From: Gammaproteobacteria bacterium
GTDB taxonomy: Bacteria; Pseudomonadota; Gammaproteobacteria; Tenderiales; Tenderiaceae
Length of the DNA stretch: 54,679 nucleotides
NCBI GenBank assembly: GCA_021731365.1
Contig: JAKFXL010000072.1
Coordinates: forward strand, 1-54,679
Direction of reading: 5' to 3'
A program made the translations under genes and the position numbers. Below, piece after piece: positions 8,606 through 16,596 of the stretch; the stretch's first letter is position 1, and every line of letters begins with the position of its first letter. Below the pieces are notes generated by a model. It made no database searches. It saw only the letters and a list, made by a program, of their open reading frames with translations, and was not told where the DNA came from.

Positions 8606-9262
8606 TCACCGGTTTTTAGGGGGTTCTGCCGTTTGAACAGGCTCAAAGCCAAACCATTCATCCAGTAGCGCCTGGGCATCTTCAACCCCCGTCCCTTTAA
8701 GGGCGGAGAATAGCTGTACGGTAGCCCATGGCTGGTCGCGCTCGACGCTAAACTCCTTGTTTAGGGTTTGCCGGACTTGCATTAAGGTATTCCCTGCGGC
8801 ACCACGCCCCAGTTTGTCGGCTTTGGTCAGCAAAATGTGGACCGGCATGCCGGTAACCTGGCACCACTCGAGCATTTGTGAATCGAAGTCAGTAAATGGG
8901 TGGCGGATATCCATCATCATGATCAGCCCCCGGAGACATTCACGCTGGCGCAGGTAGAGTTCGAGTGTATGTCGCCAGTGGCGTTTGACTTGATCGGATA
9001 CCTTGGCGTAGCCATAGCCCGGCAGGTCAACGATGTAGCGCTGCTCATCGAGTTGAAAGTAGTTGATCTGTTGTGTTCGCCCGGGTGTTTTGCTGATGCG
9101 TGCCAGTGCTTTTTGGCCAGTAATGCGATTGATGGCGCTGGATTTGCCGGAGTTGGAGCGCCCGGCAAAGGCGATTTCGATCAGGTTGTCTGAGTTGGGC
9201 AGCTGCGTCAGATTGTGTGCGCCCATCGTAAAGGTGGCGCGTTGATAGGTAGGATTTGTCAT
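8606..9262 (-). CDS. engB: Ribosome biogenesis GTPase EngB (YihA/YsxC)
   Basis: This is a small TRAFAC-class GTPase needed for large-subunit ribosome assembly. The 218 residues have G1 GRSNSGKSS (about 34-42), G3 DLPGYGYAKV and G4 LTKADKL, which are all typical of EngB. It is convergent with polA, with the two small-RNA genes between them. This is the same polA-engB synteny seen across gammaproteobacteria. Its start lies downstream of the cyclic-nucleotide-binding gene on the same strand, only 9 bases away, so they may be co-transcribed. Confidence 0.97.
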   Translation of the reverse strand: MTNPTYQRATFTMGAHNLTQLPNSDNLIEIAFAGRSNSGKSSAINRITGQKALARISKTPGRTQQINYFQLDEQRYIVDLPGYGYAKVSDQVKRHWRHTLELYLRQRECLRGLIMMMDIRHPFTDFDSQMLEWCQVTGMPVHILLTKADKLGRGAAGNTLMQVRQTLNKEFSVERDQPWATVQLFSALKGTGVEDAQALLDEWFGFEPVQTAEPPKNR

Positions 9263-9271
9263 TAAGATGGC

Positions 9272-9760
9272 TTAGCGCTTGCCGGGGCCGTAGATGTAAC
9301 GGGAGAGATTGATCTCTTCGGTACTCAGGCGGCGGACCAGATGATCGAGGCTGATGATGGCGTGTTCCAGCAGGTTGACAGCGATGTAGGGGTGTTCGAC
9401 ACGGAGACGTTGATATCTGGCGCGGGTTAGTTTGAGCAGCTGTGTGTCGTTGGCGGTGGCGCGCATCTGTAACATGCGTGGTTGCCGGTCGAAAAAGGAC
9501 ATTTCACCCATCAGCTCGCCCTCTTTCATGACGCCAACCACCATTTCGCGGCCGTGATCATCAAACAGCAGGCCTGCTTCCCCTTTGACGACAAAGTAGA
9601 GTGCTTCACCAACTTCGCCGGCCTCTGCGATAATTTCATCTTTGGAGTAGCCCGCCAGCTCGGTATACTCGAGCAGTGTTTCGACCTCTTTCAGGGTCAG
9701 TGATTCACACAGGTACTGCTGATTCATGAATGCTTTTAAGTCGATGCCTTTGGCGGACAT
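9272..9760 (-). CDS. Stand-alone cyclic nucleotide-binding domain protein
   Basis: The 162-residue protein is essentially one cNMP-binding beta-roll, with VGEALYFVVKGEAGLLFDD and GELMGEMSFFDRQPR marking the phosphate-binding cassette region. The C-terminus is a short helix (HLVRRLSTEEINLSRYI) with no winged-helix DNA-binding domain, so it is not a Crp-type regulator. The chosen ATG follows AAGGAG by 8 bases. A longer reading upstream exists but has no good ribosome-binding site and an unlikely N-terminus. Whether it binds a nucleotide at all cannot be told. It lies just upstream of engB and divergent from dsbA. Confidence 0.85.
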   Translation of the reverse strand: MSAKGIDLKAFMNQQYLCESLTLKEVETLLEYTELAGYSKDEIIAEAGEVGEALYFVVKGEAGLLFDDHGREMVVGVMKEGELMGEMSFFDRQPRMLQMRATANDTQLLKLTRARYQRLRVEHPYIAVNLLEHAIISLDHLVRRLSTEEINLSRYIYGPGKR

Positions 9761-9939
9761 GGATGTAACTCCTTGACGAAAACAGGGGGAAATTTTGCGA
9801 ACGATAATAGCAGTAAAAGGGTCCAACGCTCCAGTGACCGGCGGCGCGATTTTGAAATGATGAGGTGATTTCGTTCGGTGGTCGGTGATAAAGTGATGGG
9901 TAATCCCCCTAAACATCAACATGTATGAGGATCCAAATA

Positions 9940-10569
9940 ATGCGTTTTATCAAAATCGCAACGCTGTTCCTGCTCTCTGCGTTTGTTCTCGCCCCTGCTT
10001 TTGCTCAGTTGGCGCCGCCTGCACCTTATAAAAATATTGTGCCGCCCCAGCCGACTTCAACAGGTGACAAGATTGAGGTGGTTGAGATTTTCTCCTATGG
10101 TTGCTCTCATTGTCACCGTTTTGAGGCAACGCTGGAGCGTTGGCTCAAAAACAAGCCCGATAATGTTGAGTTTGTACGCCTGCCCGCTATTTTCAGCCCA
10201 CAGTTGGCGCTGTTTGCCCGTGCCTACTATGCGGCTGAGGCGTTGAATGTGGTTGATAAGGTCCATAAACCGTTGTTTGATGCGGTGCATATGCAAAAAC
10301 GCCGCCTTGGCAGTGAAGATGAAATTGCTGAGGTGTTTGTGGAGAATGGTGTCAGTAAGGATGACTTTCATAAGGCTTTCCGCTCCTTTTCAGTTGAAGC
10401 AAAGGTGCGTCGTGCGGCTGAGCTTGGCAAGCGTTATGGTGTTGAAGCAACCCCTTCTATGGTAATCAACGGTAAGTACATTACCAATCCAGGCATGGAT
10501 AACATCGGTTTTGATGGCATGATTGAGCAGATTAACAAGTTGGTCGCTAAAGAGAGCAAAGGCGGGTAA
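9940..10569 (+). CDS. dsbA: Periplasmic thiol:disulfide interchange protein DsbA
   Basis: DsbA is the oxidoreductase that introduces disulfides into exported proteins. The 209-residue precursor has a signal peptide ending at AFA (about residue 22), a thioredoxin-fold active site GCSHCHRFE (C55, C58) and the cis-proline motif EATPSMV. The dipeptide between the cysteines is Ser-His, not the Pro-His of E. coli DsbA, which could shift its redox potential. The ATG at 9940 is chosen over one 15 bases upstream because GAGGA precedes it by 8 bases and the signal peptide then starts normally (MRFIK). It is followed by the acetolactate-synthase-like gene after 61 bases. Confidence 0.93.
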   Translation: MRFIKIATLFLLSAFVLAPAFAQLAPPAPYKNIVPPQPTSTGDKIEVVEIFSYGCSHCHRFEATLERWLKNKPDNVEFVRLPAIFSPQLALFARAYYAAEALNVVDKVHKPLFDAVHMQKRRLGSEDEIAEVFVENGVSKDDFHKAFRSFSVEAKVRRAAELGKRYGVEATPSMVINGKYITNPGMDNIGFDGMIEQINKLVAKESKGG

Positions 10570-10630
10570 ATTCAGCGCCGTGCTGGCCGTTAACCCCCAA
10601 TAACAACTATAAAGGCACCATCAACGGCCC

Positions 10631-12271
10631 ATGAAAGCAGTAGAACTTTTTGTCCGTTGCCTCGAAAACGAAGGCGTGGAGTATATTTTTGGCATTCCTG
10701 GTGAGGAGAATCTCGCCATGATGGATGCGTTGCTGGACTCCAGTATCAAATTTGTCACTGTGCGTCACGAACAGGGCGCTGCTTTTATGGCCGATGTTTA
10801 TGGCCGTCTTACTGGTCGGGCCGGTGTCTGTCTGTCGACACTCGGTCCTGGTGCCACTAATCTGATCACTGGTGTTGCGGATGCCAATATGGATCATGCG
10901 CCGCTGGTGGCTATTTCGGGTCAGGCGGGTACCCATCGACTTCATAAAGAGTCACATCAAGTGCTTGATCTGGAGGAGATGTTTCGCCCTATCACCAAAT
11001 ATTCAGCACGGTTGTTGATGCCGGAAATTATTCCCGAGGTGGTGCGTAAGGCGTTTAAACAGGCGCAGATGGAGAAGAGTGGCGCAAGTTTTATCGAATT
11101 CCCAGAAAACATCGCTGATATGGAGTTGGCTGATGATAGCCTGCCACTCTGGTCAAAAAACCCGGTGCTTCCTGCGCCCGCTCAGGACCGTATTGACGCG
11201 GCTGTTGAGGCAATTTCTGCCGCTAAAAATCCGATTATTCTCGCGGGCCATGGCGTAGTACGTGCCCAGGCAGCCCAGCAGCTGGCTGATTTTGCTGCCC
11301 AGCTTAATATTCCAGTGACCAATACGTTTATGGCTAAAGGGATTGTCCCTTTTAAACACCCCACTGCACTTGGCAGTGCCGGTTTGCAGGCCAAGGATTA
11401 TGTAGGGATTGGTTTCGATAAAGCGGATGTCATTATCTGTGTGGGTTACGATTTGGTGGAGTACCACCCCTATCTCTGGCACCCCACCAAGGACCGTTTT
11501 ATCATCCATATCGATTTCCAGCCCGCCGAGGTGGATGCTCATTACGGTGTCAAGATTGGCGTGGTGGGTGATATCAAGGAGTCGTTACAGCGCATTGCAG
11601 GGCTGGCTACGCCGCAACCAGGGGTTCAAAAACTACGACCATTGCGCGATGCATTGATTAAAGATATGAACGAACACGCCCAAAGTACGGCGTGGCCAGT
11701 ACAGCCACAAAAACTGATTTGGGATCTGCGTACCGCCATGGGTCTGGAAGATATCGCCATCTGTGATGTTGGTGCCCACAAGATGTGGATGGCGCGTATG
11801 TTCCGCTGTGAGGTGCCCAACACCTGCATCATCTCCAACGGCTTTGCCAGTATGGGCATCGCTGTGCCGGGTGCTATTGCTGCCAAACTTGCCTACCCGG
11901 ACAAGAAGGTGGTGGCGGTGACGGGAGATGCCGGTTTCTTGATGAATAGCCAGGAGATTGAGACGGCGATGCGACTCAAGACTCCTATCGTTATCCTTAT
12001 CTGGAATGATGGTGGTTACGGATTGATCAAGTGGAAGCAGATGCACCACTATGGCCGTCCGAGTCACGTTGATTTTAATAACCCTGATTTTGTTAAATAT
12101 GCGGAGGCATTTGGGGCCAAAGGCTACCGCATTAATAAAACCGAGGAGTTGTTGCCGGTACTACAACAGGCCCTGGCCGATGAGACCGTGTCGATCATTG
12201 ACTGTCCGGTAGATTATGCTGAGAACCTCAAGTTGACAGCTAAGTTGGGTGAGACAATTATCCAGCTATGA
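10631..12271 (+). CDS. Acetolactate synthase-like ThDP enzyme, large subunit
   Basis: This thiamine-diphosphate enzyme belongs to the IlvB/AlsS group, which condenses two pyruvates to 2-acetolactate. The 546 residues show the ThDP-activating glutamate in RHEQGAAFMA (E47), the central FAD/cofactor-like domain, and the ThDP-Mg motif beginning GDAGFLMNSQE and continuing to WNDGGYG. No small regulatory subunit (ilvN/ilvH) lies beside it, so a catabolic or single-subunit type is plausible. The exact reaction is not proven, and other ThDP decarboxylases share the fold. Its stop overlaps the start of the next gene by 4 bases, so the two are translationally coupled. Confidence 0.88.
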   Translation: MKAVELFVRCLENEGVEYIFGIPGEENLAMMDALLDSSIKFVTVRHEQGAAFMADVYGRLTGRAGVCLSTLGPGATNLITGVADANMDHAPLVAISGQAGTHRLHKESHQVLDLEEMFRPITKYSARLLMPEIIPEVVRKAFKQAQMEKSGASFIEFPENIADMELADDSLPLWSKNPVLPAPAQDRIDAAVEAISAAKNPIILAGHGVVRAQAAQQLADFAAQLNIPVTNTFMAKGIVPFKHPTALGSAGLQAKDYVGIGFDKADVIICVGYDLVEYHPYLWHPTKDRFIIHIDFQPAEVDAHYGVKIGVVGDIKESLQRIAGLATPQPGVQKLRPLRDALIKDMNEHAQSTAWPVQPQKLIWDLRTAMGLEDIAICDVGAHKMWMARMFRCEVPNTCIISNGFASMGIAVPGAIAAKLAYPDKKVVAVTGDAGFLMNSQEIETAMRLKTPIVILIWNDGGYGLIKWKQMHHYGRPSHVDFNNPDFVKYAEAFGAKGYRINKTEELLPVLQQALADETVSIIDCPVDYAENLKLTAKLGETIIQL

Positions 12272-13059
12272 GTGCGCTCCCCAGCCATTCGCTTGAGCAC
12301 GGTCGAAAAATTAAGCTGCTAAGCTTCAATATTCAGGTAGCCATTGCCTCAACCCGTACACGCCACTATCTGACTCAGAGTTGGAAGCATGTATTGCCGC
12401 ATGCCAACCACTTTGACAATCTTGACCGTATTGCCCATCTGGTGAGTGATTACGATATTGTCGGTTTGCAGGAGGTGGATGGTGGCAGTTTGCGTAGTTA
12501 CTTTGTCAATCAGGTCGAGTACCTGGCGGAGCGCAGTCGTCACCCGTTTTGGCATCAGCAGACCAATCGTAATATTGGCAGAATTGCCAAGCATAGCAAC
12601 GGACTGTTGAGCCGTTTTCAGCCGAGTGAAATTGTTGAGTATAAGCTGCCGGGTGTCATGCCGGGTCGTGGCACACTGATGGTGCGTTATGGCCAAGCTG
12701 ACAACCCATTAGTACTGATGTTAGTCCATCTTGCCCTCGGTAAACGGACGCGGCTCTATCAACTGGATTTTGTGGCTGAGCTGGTGCGCGATTACCAGCA
12801 TGTCTGTGTGATGGGGGATTTTAACTGTACGCCGGATAGTGAAGAGATGGTGCATCTCTTTAATAAGACAGACCTCTGCCTACCGGAGGAGCGGCACCTT
12901 ACCTTTCCTGCGTGGCGGCCAGCGCGTAATATTGACCACATACTCACCAGCTCATCCATAAAGGTAGAGCAGATGAAGGTGCTGAATGAGGCGCTCTCTG
13001 ACCATCTTCCTATTGCCATAGAGATCAGTTTGCCAGCGGGACTCCATTTGGGCCATTAA
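12268..13059 (+). CDS. Endonuclease/exonuclease/phosphatase family protein
   Basis: This is a 263-residue metal-dependent hydrolase of the DNase I/exonuclease III fold. Recognisable motifs are LSFNIQVA (first Asn), GLQEVDGG (metal-binding Glu), GDFNCTPDSEE (Asp and Asn) and SDHLPIAIEI (catalytic Asp-His pair). There is no signal peptide. It overlaps the upstream gene by ATGA. The substrate (nucleic acid, phospholipid or sugar phosphate) cannot be told. Members of this family commonly follow dsbA in related genomes, from general knowledge of this neighbourhood. Confidence 0.88.
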   Translation: MSALPSHSLEHGRKIKLLSFNIQVAIASTRTRHYLTQSWKHVLPHANHFDNLDRIAHLVSDYDIVGLQEVDGGSLRSYFVNQVEYLAERSRHPFWHQQTNRNIGRIAKHSNGLLSRFQPSEIVEYKLPGVMPGRGTLMVRYGQADNPLVLMLVHLALGKRTRLYQLDFVAELVRDYQHVCVMGDFNCTPDSEEMVHLFNKTDLCLPEERHLTFPAWRPARNIDHILTSSSIKVEQMKVLNEALSDHLPIAIEISLPAGLHLGH

Positions 13060-13062
13060 TTA

Positions 13063-13221
13063 TTAATCAGTGTGTTGATCTGTTTTTGGCGGTGTCTGCA
13101 GTGCCTTGATGCGATCCTCTTCGGCCCGAATGCGTCTGTTTTTGCGATCATCCATGGCCAGGAAAGTCAGAAAGCCCACAACCAGAAAAATGGCAACTAA
13201 CCACACTATAATGATAGTCAT
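13063..13221 (-). CDS. Small single-pass membrane protein
   Basis: The 52-residue protein begins MTIIIVWLVAIFLV, has one membrane helix (about residues 2-21) and a basic, charged tail (RKNRRIRAEEDRI). AAGG lies about 8 bases before this ATG. A longer start 36 bases upstream is possible but gives an unusual N-terminus. It converges on the preceding gene with a 3-base gap. No family is recognised. Confidence 0.55.
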   Translation of the reverse strand: MTIIIVWLVAIFLVVGFLTFLAMDDRKNRRIRAEEDRIKALQTPPKTDQHTD

Positions 13222-13371
13222 GTTGATACCTTTTAAAACGGCAAAAAGAGTAGGCACCTTAGCATTTTATGGCAGGAATACAACCATAATTGTGCTGCAC
13301 GGTGGTGTTGAAGGAAGGTATTATTGCCGATTATCAATGAGCCAATAATGAATTATGCGAGAAGAGTTGCA

Positions 13372-14556
13372 ATGAATAGAGATGTTTTAACTGTCCCCAA
13401 CCGTGCCCGTTATGTCGCGGGGCCAGAGAGTGATTATGCTTTCGCCCAGGGCAATGCAAGAGAGCAGGGGTTGGGTGAGGCTGTGTTGTTACGGCGGCGT
13501 GGGACAACACTGGGGTGGATTGCCGTTACACCTCCGTCTGATGTTGCAGATCACTTTGGTGTGGTGAGTGATCGTTGGAGCAACGCGCGCCCATATGTGC
13601 TGCCGGGATACTGCTGTGCTGCAATCCCCGATTATCAGAATCAGATAGAGCAATCTAACGCATTGATGCTGGGTATTGCAGCGGGATCAAGCCCGGCCGA
13701 TCTGTTAGAGCAGTCTTGTTATAGCGAACGGTTACACCCCCGTTTTGAAATGCTGGCAGCATGTTCCGATGAAGGCGATCCACAGGAGATCGAAACCATT
13801 GAATTTGATGTGATGGATGGTGATGAAGTTATCGCCGAAAATCTCTGGTGCAAATGTTCATGGCTCTCGTATGAAAACGATGACGCATCACTTCGTTTTC
13901 GCTTCTCTTTTGGCATGGTTGGTTATGAAGATGTTGCTGCTGATGTTGAGCGACAACTTTATGCGGGTGAGTTGACCGAAGCGCTGTTTCCCGAATCAGC
14001 CATTATTAGCAATGACACAAAACTGGAGCAGCAGCTCTGCACAGTATTTGGTGTTAATAAACTGGCGTATGTTGAGAGAATCATCTATTTCAACGCCCCA
14101 AATGGCGGAGCCCATTTTCATCAGGATGTCGAGCGCGGTCATCTGGGTGTTATTTTTGCTCAGCTTTATGGCCGTACCTGTTGGGCGGCCTGTTCAAAAA
14201 ATGATCTGATGGATGAGGTGGAGAAGTTTGTTCGCAATCGGGAGAATCATGTCGCGTTACAAGCGTTATTGATGGACGAGGCAGCATTTAAAACGATGGT
14301 GTGTATTGCAGAAGATCGTTCACAGCTTAGTGAAGTGTTGGATGAGAATGATAACAATCTGTTTGATCTGTTACTTAACCGCTGCCCACAGTTTTATCAA
14401 CAACTCAGTGATAATGGCCATGTCTACATACTTACCCCTGGCGATGTTATGTTGCTGCCACAAAAAAATAGTGACGAATGTTGTTGGCACACGGTCTGTT
14501 GTCTTGATGATTTTGCCGGTCAAGCATTGTCATTTGCGATGAGAGGCATCGTCTAG
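13372..14556 (+). CDS. Putative JmjC/cupin-type Fe(II) oxygenase, uncharacterised
   Basis: No named family was recognised for this 394-residue protein. The C-terminal half looks like a JmjC/cupin core. HFHQD supplies an HxD pair (H250, D252), followed by GVIFAQLYGRTCW, which resembles the QxxGxKxW strand. Then come TPGDVMLLP and CWHTVCCLDD, giving a distal histidine (H373). This is the arrangement of a 2-oxoglutarate/Fe(II) facial triad. The N-terminal ~200 residues match nothing I know. The ATG at 13372 is preferred (AAGAG 5 bases upstream), with others at 13348 and 13324 in frame. It is a monocistronic gene followed by a terminator. Function is inferred from motifs only. Confidence 0.75.
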   Translation: MNRDVLTVPNRARYVAGPESDYAFAQGNAREQGLGEAVLLRRRGTTLGWIAVTPPSDVADHFGVVSDRWSNARPYVLPGYCCAAIPDYQNQIEQSNALMLGIAAGSSPADLLEQSCYSERLHPRFEMLAACSDEGDPQEIETIEFDVMDGDEVIAENLWCKCSWLSYENDDASLRFRFSFGMVGYEDVAADVERQLYAGELTEALFPESAIISNDTKLEQQLCTVFGVNKLAYVERIIYFNAPNGGAHFHQDVERGHLGVIFAQLYGRTCWAACSKNDLMDEVEKFVRNRENHVALQALLMDEAAFKTMVCIAEDRSQLSEVLDENDNNLFDLLLNRCPQFYQQLSDNGHVYILTPGDVMLLPQKNSDECCWHTVCCLDDFAGQALSFAMRGIV

Positions 14557-14638
14557 TACTGAATGAATTTCTGACAATTACGTCGGTAGTGATTTTTTAT
14601 TGGAAGGAAGATATAACCGAAAGGAAAAGTGGATATTT

Positions 14639-14675
14639 AAGCGGCCATTGTTGTGTTGAGTCGGGCCGCTTTTAT
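14639..14675 (+). terminator. Probable intrinsic terminator after the putative oxygenase gene
   Basis: AAGCGGCC pairs with GGCCGCTT (8 bp) around a 17-base loop, followed by TTTATAAAAA. It lies in the 158-base gap between two convergent genes. The short, mixed T-run makes it weaker than a classical terminator. Confidence 0.55.
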
Positions 14676-14714
14676 AAAAAATTATGAGGCACTAAATTTT
14701 TACATGATTTAAAA

Positions 14715-15515
14715 TTATATCCACTTTAAAATGTCATGCAGTAAAAAGCCCATCGCTTCAAAGGCAATTAGCCAGATGACAATCCACTCCAGCAGCGATG
14801 AGTGTTTATGCTTCTGTTCATCGGCCATCATCTGGAAAAGTTCGTGAATGGTTTCGAGCCGTTTATTGAGTACATCTAAGCGTTGACGGATTTCGAGGTA
14901 GGTGGCTATCTTTTGATAGTCCGGCTCATATTCTGGATACTCCCAAAAAAAGTCAGGTACATCCAATAAATCATAATGGAGCATGATGTCGCTTTTTGCC
15001 AAAAAGAGCTGGCCACGCATTTTGGCGATACTGCTGCTGCTTAATTGTGAGCTGCCGGTGTTGGCAAGGTTAAGAGGGATGTGGCGGGTTTCACTGATGG
15101 TTTTTTGAGTGCGTAATTCAAATTGTCCGAGTTTAACCGACTGAGCAATGGCGTGTGATAGTGCCAGGCGCGACAGACGCTCATTGTTGTATAGTTGAAT
15201 GTGGTCGTTTTTTATGTTGGTAGTCGTGGCGTTGAGCTCATATGTAAACTCATCTTCATGCAGCACCGTACTGGGTGTGACGGTGAAACGTTGCAGGCGC
15301 TGCAACATGTTTTGCCGTTGGTTATGCCCAACCTGCCAGAATATGGCCACGCCGTAGTTGAATATAAACAGGTCGCCACTACCCATTTCCACATGTAGTA
15401 CATCCCGTAACAAGGTGCAACGAAAGGCATTTAAGAAATCCTGTTGCAGGAGTGCGAAGTCAAATTTATCGGCCAGGCACTGGGCGTAAATGTCGCTGTT
15501 CTGTATCGTTGTCAT
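14715..15515 (-). CDS. RMND1/Rmd1 family (DUF155) membrane protein
   Basis: The 266-residue protein has the DUF155 hallmarks: LFIFNYGVAIFW, SHAIAQSVKLGQFE, DVPDFFWEYPEYE, YLEIRQRLDVLNKRL, and a C-terminal membrane anchor (LEWIVIWLIAFEAMG). Eukaryotic relatives (RMND1, Sif2/Sif3) act at the mitochondrial inner membrane. The bacterial role is unknown. The ATG at 15515 is preferred over an in-frame TTG 51 bases upstream. The yqcC gene lies upstream on the same strand after a ~110-base gap. Confidence 0.88.
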   Translation of the reverse strand: MTTIQNSDIYAQCLADKFDFALLQQDFLNAFRCTLLRDVLHVEMGSGDLFIFNYGVAIFWQVGHNQRQNMLQRLQRFTVTPSTVLHEDEFTYELNATTTNIKNDHIQLYNNERLSRLALSHAIAQSVKLGQFELRTQKTISETRHIPLNLANTGSSQLSSSSIAKMRGQLFLAKSDIMLHYDLLDVPDFFWEYPEYEPDYQKIATYLEIRQRLDVLNKRLETIHELFQMMADEQKHKHSSLLEWIVIWLIAFEAMGFLLHDILKWI

Positions 15516-15626
15516 GATTGGCGGATTCACTTCTAATAGTGGGTAGTGACTGAATGTATCGAGCAAGATACCAATTTCAGTAATTGAATATTGTGATTAT
15601 GTTGTTTTCTCTCGATCGAGGAGGCA

Positions 15627-15977
15627 TCAGTGGTGTTGACCTGACGTGCTGTTTGTAGTGATTGTCTGGTCAAATTTACGCAGCAAGTGTAACAAAATAG
15701 TGACGTCAGATGGGGTTATACGTTGTATGGTCTCTTCTGCGTAGGCGTGAATGTCGCACTGCTGTGGCAAGGGAAGCCCCTGTTCCAGAATCTGTATCAT
15801 GCGCGGGATAAAGATCCACTGTAACCATTGTGCAACGTTTAGAGTGTCAGCGCAAAATGGGGTGGGGTTGTGTAGTAGCGCCTGTTCAGGCGGTTGGCTT
15901 TCCCACAGCTGAAGCTGCCGCATCTCCGCCTCTATCTGTAAAAGCAGATCGGCGAGTGAATGTGTGATGTTGGACAT
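15627..15977 (-). CDS. yqcC: YqcC family protein
   Basis: The 116-residue protein matches the DUF446/YqcC family through LQLWESQPP, PFCADTLNVAQWLQWIFIPRM and the LPLPQQCDIHAYAEE segment. It is all-helical by appearance and has no signal peptide. In E. coli yqcC lies beside the tRNA pseudouridine synthase gene truC, but no truC is seen here. The function is unknown. It is divergent from greB. Confidence 0.88.
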   Translation of the reverse strand: MSNITHSLADLLLQIEAEMRQLQLWESQPPEQALLHNPTPFCADTLNVAQWLQWIFIPRMIQILEQGLPLPQQCDIHAYAEETIQRITPSDVTILLHLLRKFDQTITTNSTSGQHH

Positions 15978-16068
15978 AATTAAAGGGTGGTCACCTAATA
16001 TTTGGCCGTTAAGCGGTGGCCTGTGTTTATAATCACAGGCGAAACATTTTAGAACAATTTCAGGAATT

Positions 16069-16572
16069 ATGGCTCACTATCGTCCTCCCCAATCTAAATC
16101 TTCCCCCTATATTACCCCCGAAGGCTATCTTGCACTGCAAGCTGAGCTTGATGGACTATGGAAACGACGCCATGACGTCACAAAACATCTGACGGCAGCA
16201 GCGGCGGAGGGGGACCGCTCGGAGAACGCCGAGTACATCTATCGTAAAAAAGAGCTGCGTGAAATTGATCGCCGTGTCCGCTATCTGCAAAAACGGCTGC
16301 CTGATTTGAAGGTGGTGCGTGACAGACCCAGTGATCCCAGTAAGGTTTTTTTTGCCGCCTGGGTGCGGATCGAAGATGATGATGGCAACGAAAAAATCTA
16401 CCGCATCGTTGGCCCTGATGAGTTTGATCTGAGCCGTGGTTTTATCAGCATGGATGCGCCGATGGCTCAGGCGTTGATGAAAAAGGGGCTGGATGATGAG
16501 GTGGTGGTGCAGACGCCGGAAGGCTCACGGCACTATTACATCAGTGAGGTGAGTTACAGTTTGATCGAGTGA
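16069..16572 (+). CDS. greB: Transcription elongation factor GreB
   Basis: GreB rescues backtracked RNA polymerase by stimulating transcript cleavage. The 167 residues include the N-terminal coiled coil with the catalytic acidic tip (AAAEGDRSENAEY) and the C-terminal FKBP-like domain. The basic stretch YRKKELREIDRRVRYL and the length assign it to GreB and not GreA. AGGA precedes the ATG by a few bases. It converges with tmcA across a 24-base gap. Confidence 0.95.
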   Translation: MAHYRPPQSKSSPYITPEGYLALQAELDGLWKRRHDVTKHLTAAAAEGDRSENAEYIYRKKELREIDRRVRYLQKRLPDLKVVRDRPSDPSKVFFAAWVRIEDDDGNEKIYRIVGPDEFDLSRGFISMDAPMAQALMKKGLDDEVVVQTPEGSRHYYISEVSYSLIE

Positions 16573-16596
16573 TCCGTTGTATAAACAGCCCCATCC

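Noticed and set aside
9272-9760. Crp/FNR-type regulator
   Set aside because: No C-terminal winged helix is present, only a short helix after the cNMP-binding roll.
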